This document shows positions 9,087-18,213 of a stretch of 34,009 bases of DNA, piece by piece. A program made the translations under genes and the position numbers. Origin of the DNA: Nemertoderma westbladi (Eukaryota; Xenacoelomorpha; Nemertodermatida; Nemertodermatidae). Location of the stretch: NCBI GenBank assembly GCA_032718475.1, contig JAUCBJ010007309.1, positions 1 through 34,009 on the forward strand, in the 5' to 3' direction. Below the pieces are notes generated by a model. The model was given only the letters and a program-made list of their open reading frames with translations, made no database searches and was not told the DNA's origin. The stretch's first letter is position 1. The number at the start of each line of letters is the position of its first letter.

Positions 9087-9704
9087 TGTGACGGGATCCG
9101 AGTTGGCTAGGGATCCCGACCGGTGTGTGTTTCGTGGTCAATACGCGTCACCGCGGCCGCTGATGAGGTTGTCACTAAAGGCTTGTTGCTGAAAGGCCGA
9201 AGGCCGGTTTAAAAAAGTTCAGAGTTTTAGGGTAAACCCAATTATTGTTATTAATAATCTCAGAATTATGAGTACCGGTAATATAGCACAATCAGTATTG
9301 CACAATGATAGCAGTAACAACGACGGTTTAAACCGTATAACTTCCACCCTGAATAATAGCCAACAGAACATAATTAACACTTAGTAACAGTTATAAGGAC
9401 ATTACATAGGAGGTTACACACATTGCTTACTGTATTGAATTACCAGTAAATGCGCGCTAATTGATGGTGTACCACCCCACTATTGGTTGGTTTACCTCCC
9501 CTAGCCACTCCCTGTCTTTCATGGCCCTGTGTTGGTTTCCCCCTGAGATGTGTTGACATCTCTCTCTAGCTCGCAGTGTATATTGCCTCGTTCCCTCTAG
9601 TATGCAATATTGCGTTGGGCAATATTGTATATCTAATCGTGATTCGTAAATCACGACTTTCCCCATTTTCCGCTGGGTGGTGCAGTGGATTGGATCCGCT
9701 AACA
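9087..9704 (-). repeat. 3' LTR of the BEL element
   Basis: A 618-bp copy of 20741-21350. In minus orientation it begins TGTTAGCG and ends CGTCACA, the expected TG...CA. It differs from the other LTR by scattered substitutions and small indels. Confidence 0.88.
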
Positions 9705-9713
9705 CTCCCCCCC
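9705..9713 (-). promoter_or_regulatory. Polypurine tract before the 3' LTR
   Basis: The minus strand reads GGGGGGGAG directly before the LTR start TGTTAGC. Such a tract primes plus-strand DNA synthesis in LTR retrotransposons. Its position fixes the element's orientation independently of the ORFs. Confidence 0.75.
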
Positions 9714-9742
9714 ATGCTATCTTCCCGGTGAGAAGATAGCAT
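9714..9742. repeat. Hairpin next to the polypurine tract
   Basis: 9714-9724 (ATGCTATCTTC) is the exact reverse complement of 9732-9742, with a 7-base loop. It directly adjoins the polypurine tract. Confidence 0.8.
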
Positions 9743-10439
9743 CAACCTCAAGTGCGCTCCAATTCCACTGGAATTCAATCTAATATTGGATGTGGGGTGG
9801 TATATTTTTCTGGGGCCAGTTTTCCAGACTGGCCCCCATGGGTCTATTCTCACTACCGACCCTTGGTACATCTGCGAGCTAATTTGTACCAAGGTATCTG
9901 GCGTCTCTATTTAGACGATCGCCTCTCCTCCTCACTCAATTTCGTTCGGATATTATTATCCGATCTCCCCATTACTTCCTCACCTCGTTAGTCCCATAAG
10001 ACTCATCCTCCACTCAGCTCGCTCCCCACACTTGAATCTCGCACCCTTCACCTTTCCTTAAACTCTCACACCTCTTCATCATACCCCTCTCGTACTCAAC
10101 CCCGTTTTACTCTCACTCCCTACACTCCTGCTGGGTCCCCACAGTCTCACACATGTGCACACATATGATAAGTGAGTCCTTTGTCTCGTCCTCCTGTTCC
10201 AGTCAATTAGTCCCCTGTCCCAGTAGCTAATTGGAAAAGGTTATATCTGACTATAGTACGTACATTATATTTATTATAGATCTACATATTGCACTTTATG
10301 ATTGATTACATATGTATGGCATGCACTAATTTTAAACTTATATAAAAAGGTATGAATCTTGAGTCTCAGTTAGTTTTAATCCTCACGGTGCCTTCCAGGC
10401 ATATCAATACAGTGCGTCATCAATCCTAAAGTTTCCCCT
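9743..10439 (-). other. BEL element 3' noncoding region
   Basis: This lies between the end of the 3' ORF (stop at 10404-10406 on minus, reached after removing the insertion) and the polypurine tract. It is C/T-rich on plus around 10000-10140, with no ORF of note. Confidence 0.55.
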
Positions 10440-10445
10440 CCCGTT
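10440..10445. repeat. 6-bp target duplication of the TIR element, left copy
   Basis: CCCGTT, identical to 17279-17284, abuts the outer end of the left terminal inverted repeat. Confidence 0.85.
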
Positions 10446-10600
10446 AGTAGTATAGGATGCTAGCCCCTCCGCACAAGGTCACCCGTAGCCCATCATTACC
10501 ATCCATTTCTAGTACTGCATCCAATCAGAAGCCACCATTTCAACCTTTACCAGTGGTCGTTATTATTTCAACCAATCAGATGACAGCATTTCATCCGTAA
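10446..10600. repeat. Left terminal inverted repeat, 155 bp
   Basis: By eye it is identical to the reverse complement of 17124-17278. The inner limit is set by divergence after TTTCATCCGTAA. Confidence 0.9.
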
Positions 10601-11480
10601 TATATCATCAATAAATACATGGAATTGTTTATCTTCTTCAGTTGAAATGCCGTTCAATAATTTCTCCATAGTTCGTTGGAAAGTAGCTGGTGCGTTACAT
10701 AATCCGAAGGCAAGTACTATGAATTCATAAAATCCAGAGCAACAATTAAATGTTGGTTTAGGAATGTCTCTATATGACATCGGGATCTGTCTGTAGCTGG
10801 TAGCCAAATCAAGTGTTGAGATATATTTCGAGGGCTGTAAATCATCTAATATATCATCAATATGTGGTAGTGGGTAGTTATCCTTAACAGTGATACTGTT
10901 CAGCTTCCTGTAATCGACACAAAAGTGTGGAGTGCCACCTGACTTCTTAGCTAATAGTACAAGAGAAGACAAGGGACTTTGTGATGGTTGTATAATACTG
11001 AATTTCACCATTTTGTCAATTTCATTGGCAATTACTGTTTTAAAGAGTGTGAGGTCTTCTCTTAATTGCAATATTAGTACCAGTATCGATTGAATGTTAT
11101 GCTAATTCCGTTCTACCAAGCTCATCATCTGATAGTTGAAGCACTTCATTGTATTCTTTTAATACATTAAGCAATTTTTCTTTCTCTTCTATGGTTAGGT
11201 CTGTATCTGATAGATCAACTTGCTCCTGTATAATATTATGTCTCTCATTGACATCAGTAACCAATGAAACATTACTTTCTCCTATCTCAATTATTGTTTC
11301 CTCTTCATTTTTGTTATCATTCAAAGATAGATCCAATGTTCTCAATTTTTGTACATTGGCCTATTATCAATCCCTCTGGTATTGACTTATGTAAAGAATC
11401 TAAATTTAGTACACCGAGCATGCTATATATAACCATCAGTTTCAGCTTCGTGTACCGAATCTGTGATACTACTACTGTAC
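10601..11480 (-). pseudogene. Ty3-type pol fragment A: pre-RT linker and RT up to the catalytic box
   Basis: On minus, 11097-11345 reads as the linker before a Ty3/Metaviridae reverse transcriptase, ending in the typical LSDDELGRTEL. An in-frame stop and frameshift follow, then 11071-10601 carries the fingers and palm: PLSSLVLLAKKSGGTPHFCVDYRKLN, LPHIDDILDDL, STLDLATSYRQIPM, FGLCNAPATFQRTMEKLLNG and FIDDIL (variant of YxDD). The sequence stops at the catalytic box exactly where the left terminal repeat begins. Protease and gag are absent. This is a dead fragment whose downstream part may be fragment B at 12150-12898. Confidence 0.8.
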
Positions 11481-11489
11481 TACTAGGTC

Positions 11490-11760
11490 GAGCGAACTCG
11501 GACAGTGGAAATGAGATCCTTCCAGGCTTCCCGATTCTCCATAGTTGTCACAATTTCGTTTCTCCCAAGTTCAGTATCCCTTTCAAGTTGATCTATATAT
11601 GTTATGGCCGGTCATCCACGACTACGCTTTCCAAGAGTTGGTTGCCAGAGAAGTAGATCTGGTTTGACCTCGTCTTTACTTCGCCAGCAGTGCCCACTGA
11701 ATCTTAATCTGCGTTCACGTAGGGTGGTTGATACAGGTGGTATGAATGTTAAATTTAATG
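11490..11760 (-). pseudogene. LINE C-terminal fragment
   Basis: On minus a GHCWRS-type motif (RLRFSGHCWR), then LLLWQP and KRSRG, then an IDQLERDT segment and a final NREAWKDLI. This is the zinc-knuckle-like tail found at the C-terminus of an endonuclease-type LINE family common in marine invertebrates. One stop replaces the Arg after KRSRG. The LINE fragment at 23831-25349 carries a related tail (FAGHCFRRED), so both belong to the same broad group. It is 5' truncated. Confidence 0.6.
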
Positions 11761-12212
11761 TTGCCTATATGCTAGATACTGTTTTCAGTTAATAAGTTTG
11801 TGAAGAATTTTAAGTAAATAGTATATAAGTTAATATTGTTTCTATAGGGTGATGTTTGGTTTTAAACGATTATTATTTTTTACTAAAAAATAGCTGATTA
11901 CAACAGTCTCACATTTACTGAAGAAATTTCATATTTTTGAATAAATATAACAGTACTTACTCAGTTTTAAGGCTTACATTTTAATTTTCACATTTTTTAC
12001 TCAAAATAGATAGATAGATAGACAGTTTGTTGTCAAAGAATAGTTGAGGAATGTCTCGCAAAGTTTATTCATGGAATTTTTCAGTGAATCTAATTTCGCA
12101 ATAAAAAAATGTCAAATTAATAATGCTAAAACCCAGCATCACTCTGTAGAACCAATATATTATAAAAAATGTAATATTGTTGCCAAATGACCATACAAGT
12201 AATGGCGGAAAT
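11748..12212 (+). repeat. Arm repeat, copy 1
   Basis: About 465 bp, the reverse complement of 12898-13393 apart from small indels. Landmarks are GATACTGTTTTCAGTTAATA, GGTGATGTTTGG, a (GATA)n stretch near 12010 and AACCCAGCATCACTCTG near 12131. Its right end (12174-12212) also encodes the last part of the Ty3 RNase H on minus. Confidence 0.8.
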
Positions 12213-12898
12213 GTTGACAAGCCCAGTTTAGAGCCCACAACTCCAAGAAGTGTGGTGCATCATATTGCTGTTGATCATTGTTTCTATGTTTTGATGCATA
12301 AGCAATAATGAGGTGTAATTTGTTGTCAATGGTGCTAATCTGTGAAAGTATGGCGGCAAAACCATTGCCACTTGCATCAGTTTCAAGTACAAATTCTTTG
12401 TTGAAGTCCGGGTATTGTAAAACCGGTGTAGTGATAAGTCGATTCTTTAGTTCCCAAAAATCCTATCCGTGTTTAATTTGTCCAAACAAAAGGCGTAATT
12501 TTTTGGAGTAAATTATATAAAGGTTTTGCGATTTTTCCGTAACCTTCAACAAAACGCCGGTAATAATACGTTAATCCAAGAAAGATTCACACTTCTTTTA
12601 TATTTCGAGGTTCAGGGTAATTTATAACTTTTTCGATATTATTGCTGGATCAGGACTAATCCCATTTCGTGAAATAACATGTCCCAGACATTTTATTTCT
12701 ATCTGACTAAACTTACATTTCTTTTGTTTCAACTTCAGATTTACTTTCTTAATCCGTTGTAAGACAAGTTTCAGATGAATCAGGTGCTCTGTAAATGTAA
12801 TTGATTTTACTATACCATCAATAAATACATGGAATTGTTTATCTTCTTCAGTTGAAATGCCGTTCAATAATTTCTCCATAGTTCGTTGGAAAGTAGCT
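12150..12898 (-). pseudogene. Ty3-type pol fragment B: end of RT, connection and RNase H
   Basis: On minus it starts at ATFQRTMEKLLNG, with FIDGI at the catalytic box (second Asp changed to Gly), then the thumb KKCKFSQIEIKCLGHVIS, and further on the RNase H with TDASGNGFAAILSQ (first catalytic Asp), AYASKHR and ELWALNWACQHFRHYLYG. Stops and frame changes break it. The first 88 bases (12811-12898) duplicate 10601-10688 of fragment A with one mismatch, which is the Asp-to-Gly change. It lies between two inverted arm repeats. Confidence 0.78.
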
Positions 12899-13415
12899 AT
12901 TTCCACCATTACTTGTATGGTCGTTTGGCAACAATATTAAATTTTTTATAATATATTGTTTCTACAGAGTGATGCTGGGTTTTAGCACTATTAATTTGAC
13001 ATTTTTTTATTGCGAAATTAGATTCACTGAAAAATTCCATGAATAAACTTTGCGAGACATTCCTCAACTATTCTTTGACAACAAACTGTCTATCTATCTA
13101 TCTATTTTGAGTAAAAAATGTGAAAATTAAAATGTAAGCCTTAAAACTGAGTAAGTACTGTTATATTTATTCAAAAATATGAAATTTCTTCAGTAAATGT
13201 GAGACTGTTGTAATCAGCTATTTTTTTAGTAAAAAATAATAATCTTACAGTATATATGTTTAAAACCAAACATCACCCTATAGAAACAATATTAACTTGT
13301 ATACTATTTACTTAAAATTCTTCACAAACTTATTAACTGAAAACAGTATCTAGCATTATATATAGGCAACATTAAATTTAACATTTTTTTTTAGTCAAAG
13401 TTAGATTCATGTTCC
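12898..13415 (-). repeat. Arm repeat, copy 2, inverted
   Basis: Opposite orientation to copy 1 and highly similar over about 490 bp, with a few indels such as the ATATAC... insertion near 13250. Together with copy 1 it could form a long stem enclosing pol fragment B. Confidence 0.8.
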
Positions 13416-13844
13416 CTTTGAAGGCGTTTCTAAATTTATTCAGGATAAAGCCGCCCAGCGGGAGCAGAGTGTATTTCATCTTTGATAATTGCCAAATTAT
13501 TCATTTCTCTAGGTGGTGTAAATAGAACATCTTCCCGTGTGTGGATTATTTATTTTCCACGACAAATGTAGTTAACACTTGTATTTCCAGTTGTAATATA
13601 CTATTTGTGTATCGATTATGGAATGACCGATCTTATAACCTTATAATCTTATAATATGACTTCATAACCTTATTGAATTAATTATTATTATTAACTATTA
13701 AAACCTTATTTTATTAACTAAACAAACAAACTAGCTTTTATAATCATAACAATATCTCACTTGATCATAATACATGAATTATATTTCACACATTGTCACA
13801 CCTACCTTAAGATAGTGCTTCAATGTCTAGCTCACATTTCTATT
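13416..13844. other. Spacer without recognised feature
   Basis: AT-rich DNA with runs of ATAACCTTATAAT-type words near 13632-13680. No ORF is recognised. Confidence 0.5.
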
Positions 13845-14084
13845 AAGTTCTAGAACAATGTCAGTGAATCTACCTTTGACTAAAAATAAATGTAAAATTA
13901 AACGTTGGATATATAGCTAGATAGTGTTTACAGTTAATAAGTTTGTGAAAAATTTTAAGTTAATATTTTTTTCTGTAGCGTGATGTTTGGTTTTTAACAT
14001 ATATACTGTAAGTTTATTATTTTTTACTAAAAAATAGATGATTACAGCAGTCTCGCATTTACTGAAGAAATTTCATAAGCCAAA
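13845..14084 (+). repeat. Arm repeat, copy 3, partial
   Basis: Begins CTATTAAGTTCTAGAACAAT like copy 4 and follows it to about TTTACTGAAGAAATTTCATA, where an unrelated ORF block takes over. Confidence 0.75.
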
Positions 14085-15590
14085 AAAAAATTCATTCTTC
14101 TTGAAAAGCCATTCATCTTGCCCTCCAATCAATCCCAAGGAGAGAAGCATAGCTGTTCGAAACTGGGTGGCTAAGAACATGTATGAAAGATGTTCGAATT
14201 ACACAACCAGTATACACTTCTCAATCTGCTTCCCAAAAGAAGGGAACGGAACATCATAACACTAGAAAGGCTAGCAAGATTAACCAACGCAATCATCGTC
14301 GCACCAATTCATTAGATAACCTTCCCTGCACAAAGCCTGTTGCTATTGAAATCGGCTGTGACAGTGAAGCACATAATAATATTAGACTCAGGCAGCAGTT
14401 TATTTTATCAAGAACCAAATCCGAGGAATCCCACTATGAATTCCCCGAAGACACAACCAAAGGAAACATCAACAGAGGCAATGAATATGACTCTGACAAA
14501 ACTCAGCAAAGCTATGACATCATATGAATTCATTGAAACAGCCAGGGCGGAGAGCATCATGCAAAATCCAAAAGAAATTTTTGCTAGGTCCCTAGTGCCA
14601 CTTGGCTTAGAAAAAGTCCACAACTTCTACAACTGACATATCTAGAAGTCCACAACTTCTACAACTGACATATCTTCACCATCAGAGACTGATGAGTATA
14701 TAACAGTAGATAATATATCAGACAATTCAAATGAAACTGGAATGGATCCTACTTACTCATACAGCATAAAGGAAAAGAAAGGTGAATCCCTGCAAGGAAG
14801 TCAGGTACCAACAAACATAAGAAAAGACTCTGTAATAATCACAAACCCATCAGTGAAATGTCCCTCTACTCTAGAACAAGTCCTCAAAAACAATGACACC
14901 TGGCAAGAACCAAAAAGACCTGCCAAACCAACCTTCAAATCAAAGATCCAGATGCAGCACAACATTAAGACTGAAAACAAATATAGTGAACTAGATAATG
15001 ATACCAAAATTACCATACTTCTACAACAACAGACTGATTTCTTGGCGAATCTAAATAATGTTTCCAAAGAAACTGTCAATCTAAGAAAATCACAAGGTAG
15101 TAAGCAAGAATGAACACAACAACTTTAAGCAACATCAAACGAGATACGAACAAGAAACCCAACGAAGCACCCCTTCCAACAAACGGAAGCAGTAGAAGCA
15201 GCACAGATATGAAGCGGAATAATAAAGGGTTTGATCTACACTACAAAACCTCTAGGGATTCATACTGGCACAATAACAATCAAGCTAACTATAATGGTAA
15301 TCAATATAAATCTATCCTGCAAGATAATAATAGGCATACGGAGTATCTGAGGAACTCTTGGAGACATGCCCCAGAATCATCTCGACACCAAAGTCAAACA
15401 TACCAGCAGTATCAGAAGCACAGAGGGAGTAGACATGATTATCCACATCAACACTTCCCAAACCCTCATCTAAGAGACCAATCTGAACATACCTCGTACC
15501 CCAGTAATGACCAATGTGGCATAACCTATGACAACAGGTATTACAACCGATCCAACAGAAGTCATATGGCTAGGAATCGTTTTTAAGCTG
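14085..15590 (+). pseudogene. Asn/Ser/Gln-rich ORF block of unknown origin
   Basis: Plus-strand open stretches follow one another: 14183-14527, 14340-14636, 14742-15113 and 15110-15586. The last two overlap by ATGA. Compositions are rich in Asn, Ser, Thr, Lys and Gln, with a His/Tyr/Arg/Asn-rich end (15330-15586). A short ILDSGSS near 14370 resembles an aspartic protease active site but has no supporting context. A 32-bp duplication (14612-14675) adds a frameshift and stops. The block sits between two same-oriented arm copies, like the internal part of an element with direct terminal repeats. Composition resembles a disordered gag or ORF1 protein, but no family is recognised. Confidence 0.4.
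14612..14675. repeat. 32-bp tandem duplication
   Basis: 14644-14675 repeats 14612-14643 with one mismatch (AGAAGTCC for AAAAGTCC). Since 32 is not a multiple of three, it shifts the frame of the surrounding ORF and places TGA and TAG between its halves. Confidence 0.85.
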
Positions 15591-15717
15591 GCTCCGAGTA
15601 TCACAACTGGAGACCTAAATTTCAAAAATGCTGGAAATACGTGTAATATTTTGCAGAGAAGTGAAATCAGTCGCCATAGGCAGCATATGAAGGATGATTT
15701 GCAACATGACAGCAAAT

Positions 15718-16200
15718 TCTATTAAGTTCTAGAACAATGTCAGTGAATCTACCTTTGACTAAAAAAAATGTAAAATTAAACGTTGAAATGCTAGATACTA
15801 TTTTCAGTTAATGAGTTTGTGAAGAATTTTAAGTTAATATTTTTTCTGTAGCATGATGCTTGGTTTTCAACATATATACAGTAAGTTTATTATTTTTTAG
15901 TAAAAAATAGATGATTACAGCAGTATCGCATTTACTGACGAAATTTCATATTTTTAAATAAATATAACAGTACTTACTCAGTTTTTAAGACTTGCATTTT
16001 AATTTTCACATTTTTTACTCAAAATAGATAGATAGACAATTTGTTGTCAAAGAATAGTTAAGGAATGTCTCGCAAAGTTTATTCATGGGATTTTTCAGTG
16101 AATCTAATTTCGCAATAAAAAAATGTCAAATTAATAGTGCTAAAACCCAGCATCACTCTGTAGAACCAATATATTATAAAAAATGTAATATACTATATTA
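15718..16200 (+). repeat. Arm repeat, copy 4
   Basis: Same start as copy 3 and full length, ending near ATTATAAAAAATGTAATAT like copy 1. It shares the GATA stretch and the CCCAGCATCACTCTGTAGAA block. Confidence 0.8.
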
Positions 16201-16792
16201 ACACTGACACATTGACTTACCTACACATAGTTGCAACACTACAGTGTATACATGAGACATTGTTTCATAATGTTACATATCGAATAACACTATTACTGCT
16301 ATATCTAGCACATACTCACCACAACAATCAATACCCTACATCTAAACATTAATTATCATTCCATCTTATATTCAAACGTAATTAACCTGTCAATATTGTA
16401 CTGATAATGTATGTAGAACAAGTAAATTATTATTATTAGTTATATGTATTTCGTATTAATTAATATGCATTTTATGCTATCGAAATCATTAGAATAATTG
16501 GATCTCGTTGGTAACATATGCTATAGTATAGAATTCAATGAACAATAATTTATAATTGATACTACCACAAGCTATTTGTAAACATCTGCGACCAGTTATG
16601 ATGAATAAATCGATATTGAATAATTATTACTTGGCATTCAACAGCTATAACTCGGATATTTATCGCCTTTTTCTCTCGAGGTTGGGTGGAAGAGTGGGTG
16701 ACGAGTTGTGAGGAGTTATAACAGTCCCGAGTTTGAACCCGGTTGAATATTTTGTTATCTGAAAAATTGCGAAATTAAATTTAGTTACTGGT
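16201..16792. other. AT-rich stretch without recognised gene
   Basis: No ORF or repeat family is recognised. The segment just before the 94-bp tandem repeat contains GAGTTTGAACCCGG, which is only weakly tRNA-like. Confidence 0.5.
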
Positions 16793-17042
16793 GAAAAATA
16801 GTAGAAGTTACCTGTAGACACCTCTAGCGTCTGTAAAATAAAGGTTGGTAAATATGAAAATACTGGTTGCTGAAAAATAGCGATTTGAAAAATAGTAGAC
16901 GTTACCTGTAGACACTCGTAGCACCTGTAAAATAAAGGTTGGTAAATATGAAAATACTGGTTGCTGAAAAATTGCGATTTGAAAAATAGTAGAAATTACC
17001 TGATGCTAAGTGTAGACACCCGAACACCTGTAAAATAAAGGC
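16793..17042. repeat. 94-bp tandem repeat, about 2.7 copies
   Basis: Units start with GAAAAATAGTAGA at 16793, 16887 and 16981 and share TAAAATAAAGGTTGGTAAAT. The third unit has an insertion (GATGCTAAGTG) and stops early. It lies just inside the right terminal inverted repeat. Confidence 0.88.
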
Positions 17043-17123
17043 TTATGATTGGATGCAGTACTAGAGTTGGGTGACTAATAAAGCCTCTAGCGGAATAAGC
17101 GGGAACTTGAGAAGTTACCATGG

Positions 17124-17278
17124 TTACGGATGAAATGCTGTCATCTGATTGGTTGAAATAATAACGACCACTGGTAAAGGTTGAAATGGTGGCTTCTGAT
17201 TGGATGCAGTACTAGAAATGGATGGTAATGATGGGCTACGGGTGACCTTGTGCGGAGGGGCTAGCATCCTATACTACT
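17124..17278. repeat. Right terminal inverted repeat, 155 bp
   Basis: Reverse complement of 10446-10600 with no mismatch seen. Its outer end CCTATACTACT meets the duplication CCCGTT. Confidence 0.9.
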
Positions 17279-17284
17279 CCCGTT
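17279..17284. repeat. 6-bp target duplication of the TIR element, right copy
   Basis: CCCGTT equals 10440-10445. In the BEL 3' ORF these bases are one Asn and one Gly codon. Confidence 0.85.
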
Positions 17285-18202
17285 TCCTCTGGAAACCACC
17301 TCATCTCCTTGCCCCTGTTGGCGTCCTGTCTTGGGTGTTTCTATTCTTCTTGTTTGCTCTTTAGGGCATTCATCCACGCCGATGCAGCTTTGCCAACCCC
17401 CGTAGTTGGAACCTTGGGTGCGGCCGTTACCATTTCGGGGTATCGTTTCGCTGGTGGTCCCACTGAGTGTCCCTCCTGCTTTCCTCTGGTAGCATCCCAA
17501 AATATGATCTTCATGGCACGTGGTATATGTTCTGCCAGAAAGCTCCAAACTCCATTCTATTCTCCGGTGACCACCTATTGAGGTACCATTGGGTGTTAAT
17601 AACCACTCCGTGTGATGCCGCCATCGCTACCTCCTGGTAGGTGAATGGCAGTCTCTTTCTAGTGATCTCTTGGTGGGCCTCCTTGTTAATGTTAAAAAAC
17701 CCCCACCAGAACTCTTGGGCGTTCATCCTCTGTCTGGTCATGACACCGATGTTGGCCCAATCCTCATAAATGCGAAACTTCTCCTCGTTGTCCATCCAGT
17801 CGCATTGAAGCTCAAAGTGCCCCCTAAATCTGCACTTACTACATGTATGGTGTAGCTTTGGGCATGCACCCATCCTATGGGTGGAGTCGTGGCAGTACAG
17901 ACACGTTGCCCCTTTCTCGTAGCGATACAGACAGTTATTCTGCTGGTGGGTTAACCGCACACAGTAGTCGCAGCCGTCTATCACAGTCTGCCTCCCAAAC
18001 TCGTCCTTGGCCCCACGCAACCGTTGGGATCTGTGGAGTAATTGTGATATTGTAATACTGTGGTATTGTAATACACCAACTCGCCCTTATGCCCTGGGTG
18101 GTCTACAAGACCTTCAAAGGCAGTTCTAAAGGCTCTCCTGTGGTTCAGAGGTCCTCCCATCAGTAGAAATGCCGTTGGCTCTTTGCCGATGACCACCGTC
18201 AT
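17279..18202 (-). pseudogene. BEL element 3' ORF with zinc-finger cluster, downstream of integrase
   Basis: An ATG at 18200-18202 lies 12 bases after the integrase stop (18214-18216). The first part includes FLLMGGPLNHRRAFRTAFEG; a frameshift near 18020-18060 follows. The next part has Cys pairs CDYC, CLYC and CSKC with interspersed His and Cys (roughly 17820-17970), then a Trp-rich segment (EDWANIGV, FWWGFFNIN). Another frame change occurs near 17511-17548. The frame reaches the TIR-element insertion in its last codons and would end at 10404-10406 beyond it. BEL elements normally end with pol, so this is either an accessory ORF or a displaced gag nucleocapsid. It is not an obvious envelope gene: no signal peptide or membrane segment is seen. 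Confidence 0.6.
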
Positions 18203-18213
18203 GAATAGGTTCA

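Larger units (their letters stand above)
10446..17278. mobile_element. 6.8-kb TIR element with Polinton-like ends and retroelement cargo
   Basis: It is bounded by perfect 155-bp inverted repeats that begin AGTAGTATAGG and end CCTATACTACT, and by a 6-bp duplication CCCGTT. AG...CT termini, long inverted ends and a 6-bp duplication are the known signature of Polinton/Maverick integration. However, no DNA polymerase B, packaging ATPase, protease or capsid gene is visible. The cargo is Ty3-type pol fragments, a LINE C-terminus, four copies of an arm repeat, an Asn/Ser-rich ORF block and a 94-bp tandem repeat. It could be a non-autonomous Polinton derivative, a foldback element or a member of another integrase-driven family. 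Identical ends imply recent movement or conversion. Confidence 0.8.

Noticed and set aside
14365-14390. Aspartic protease active site (DSGSS)
   Set aside because: The motif is short, lacks the flanking hydrophobic context and lies in a frame-disrupted block.
10446-17278. Autonomous Polinton/Maverick
   Set aside because: The ends fit, but no polymerase B, packaging ATPase, protease or capsid gene is visible in 6.8 kb.
10446-17278. DIRS-like element (RT with inverted terminal repeats)
   Set aside because: DIRS elements make no target duplication and encode tyrosine recombinase; here there is a 6-bp duplication and only Ty3-type pol fragments.
17279-18202. Envelope-like gene in the BEL element
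   Set aside because: No signal peptide, membrane segment or glycosylation-rich region; Cys pairs look like zinc fingers.
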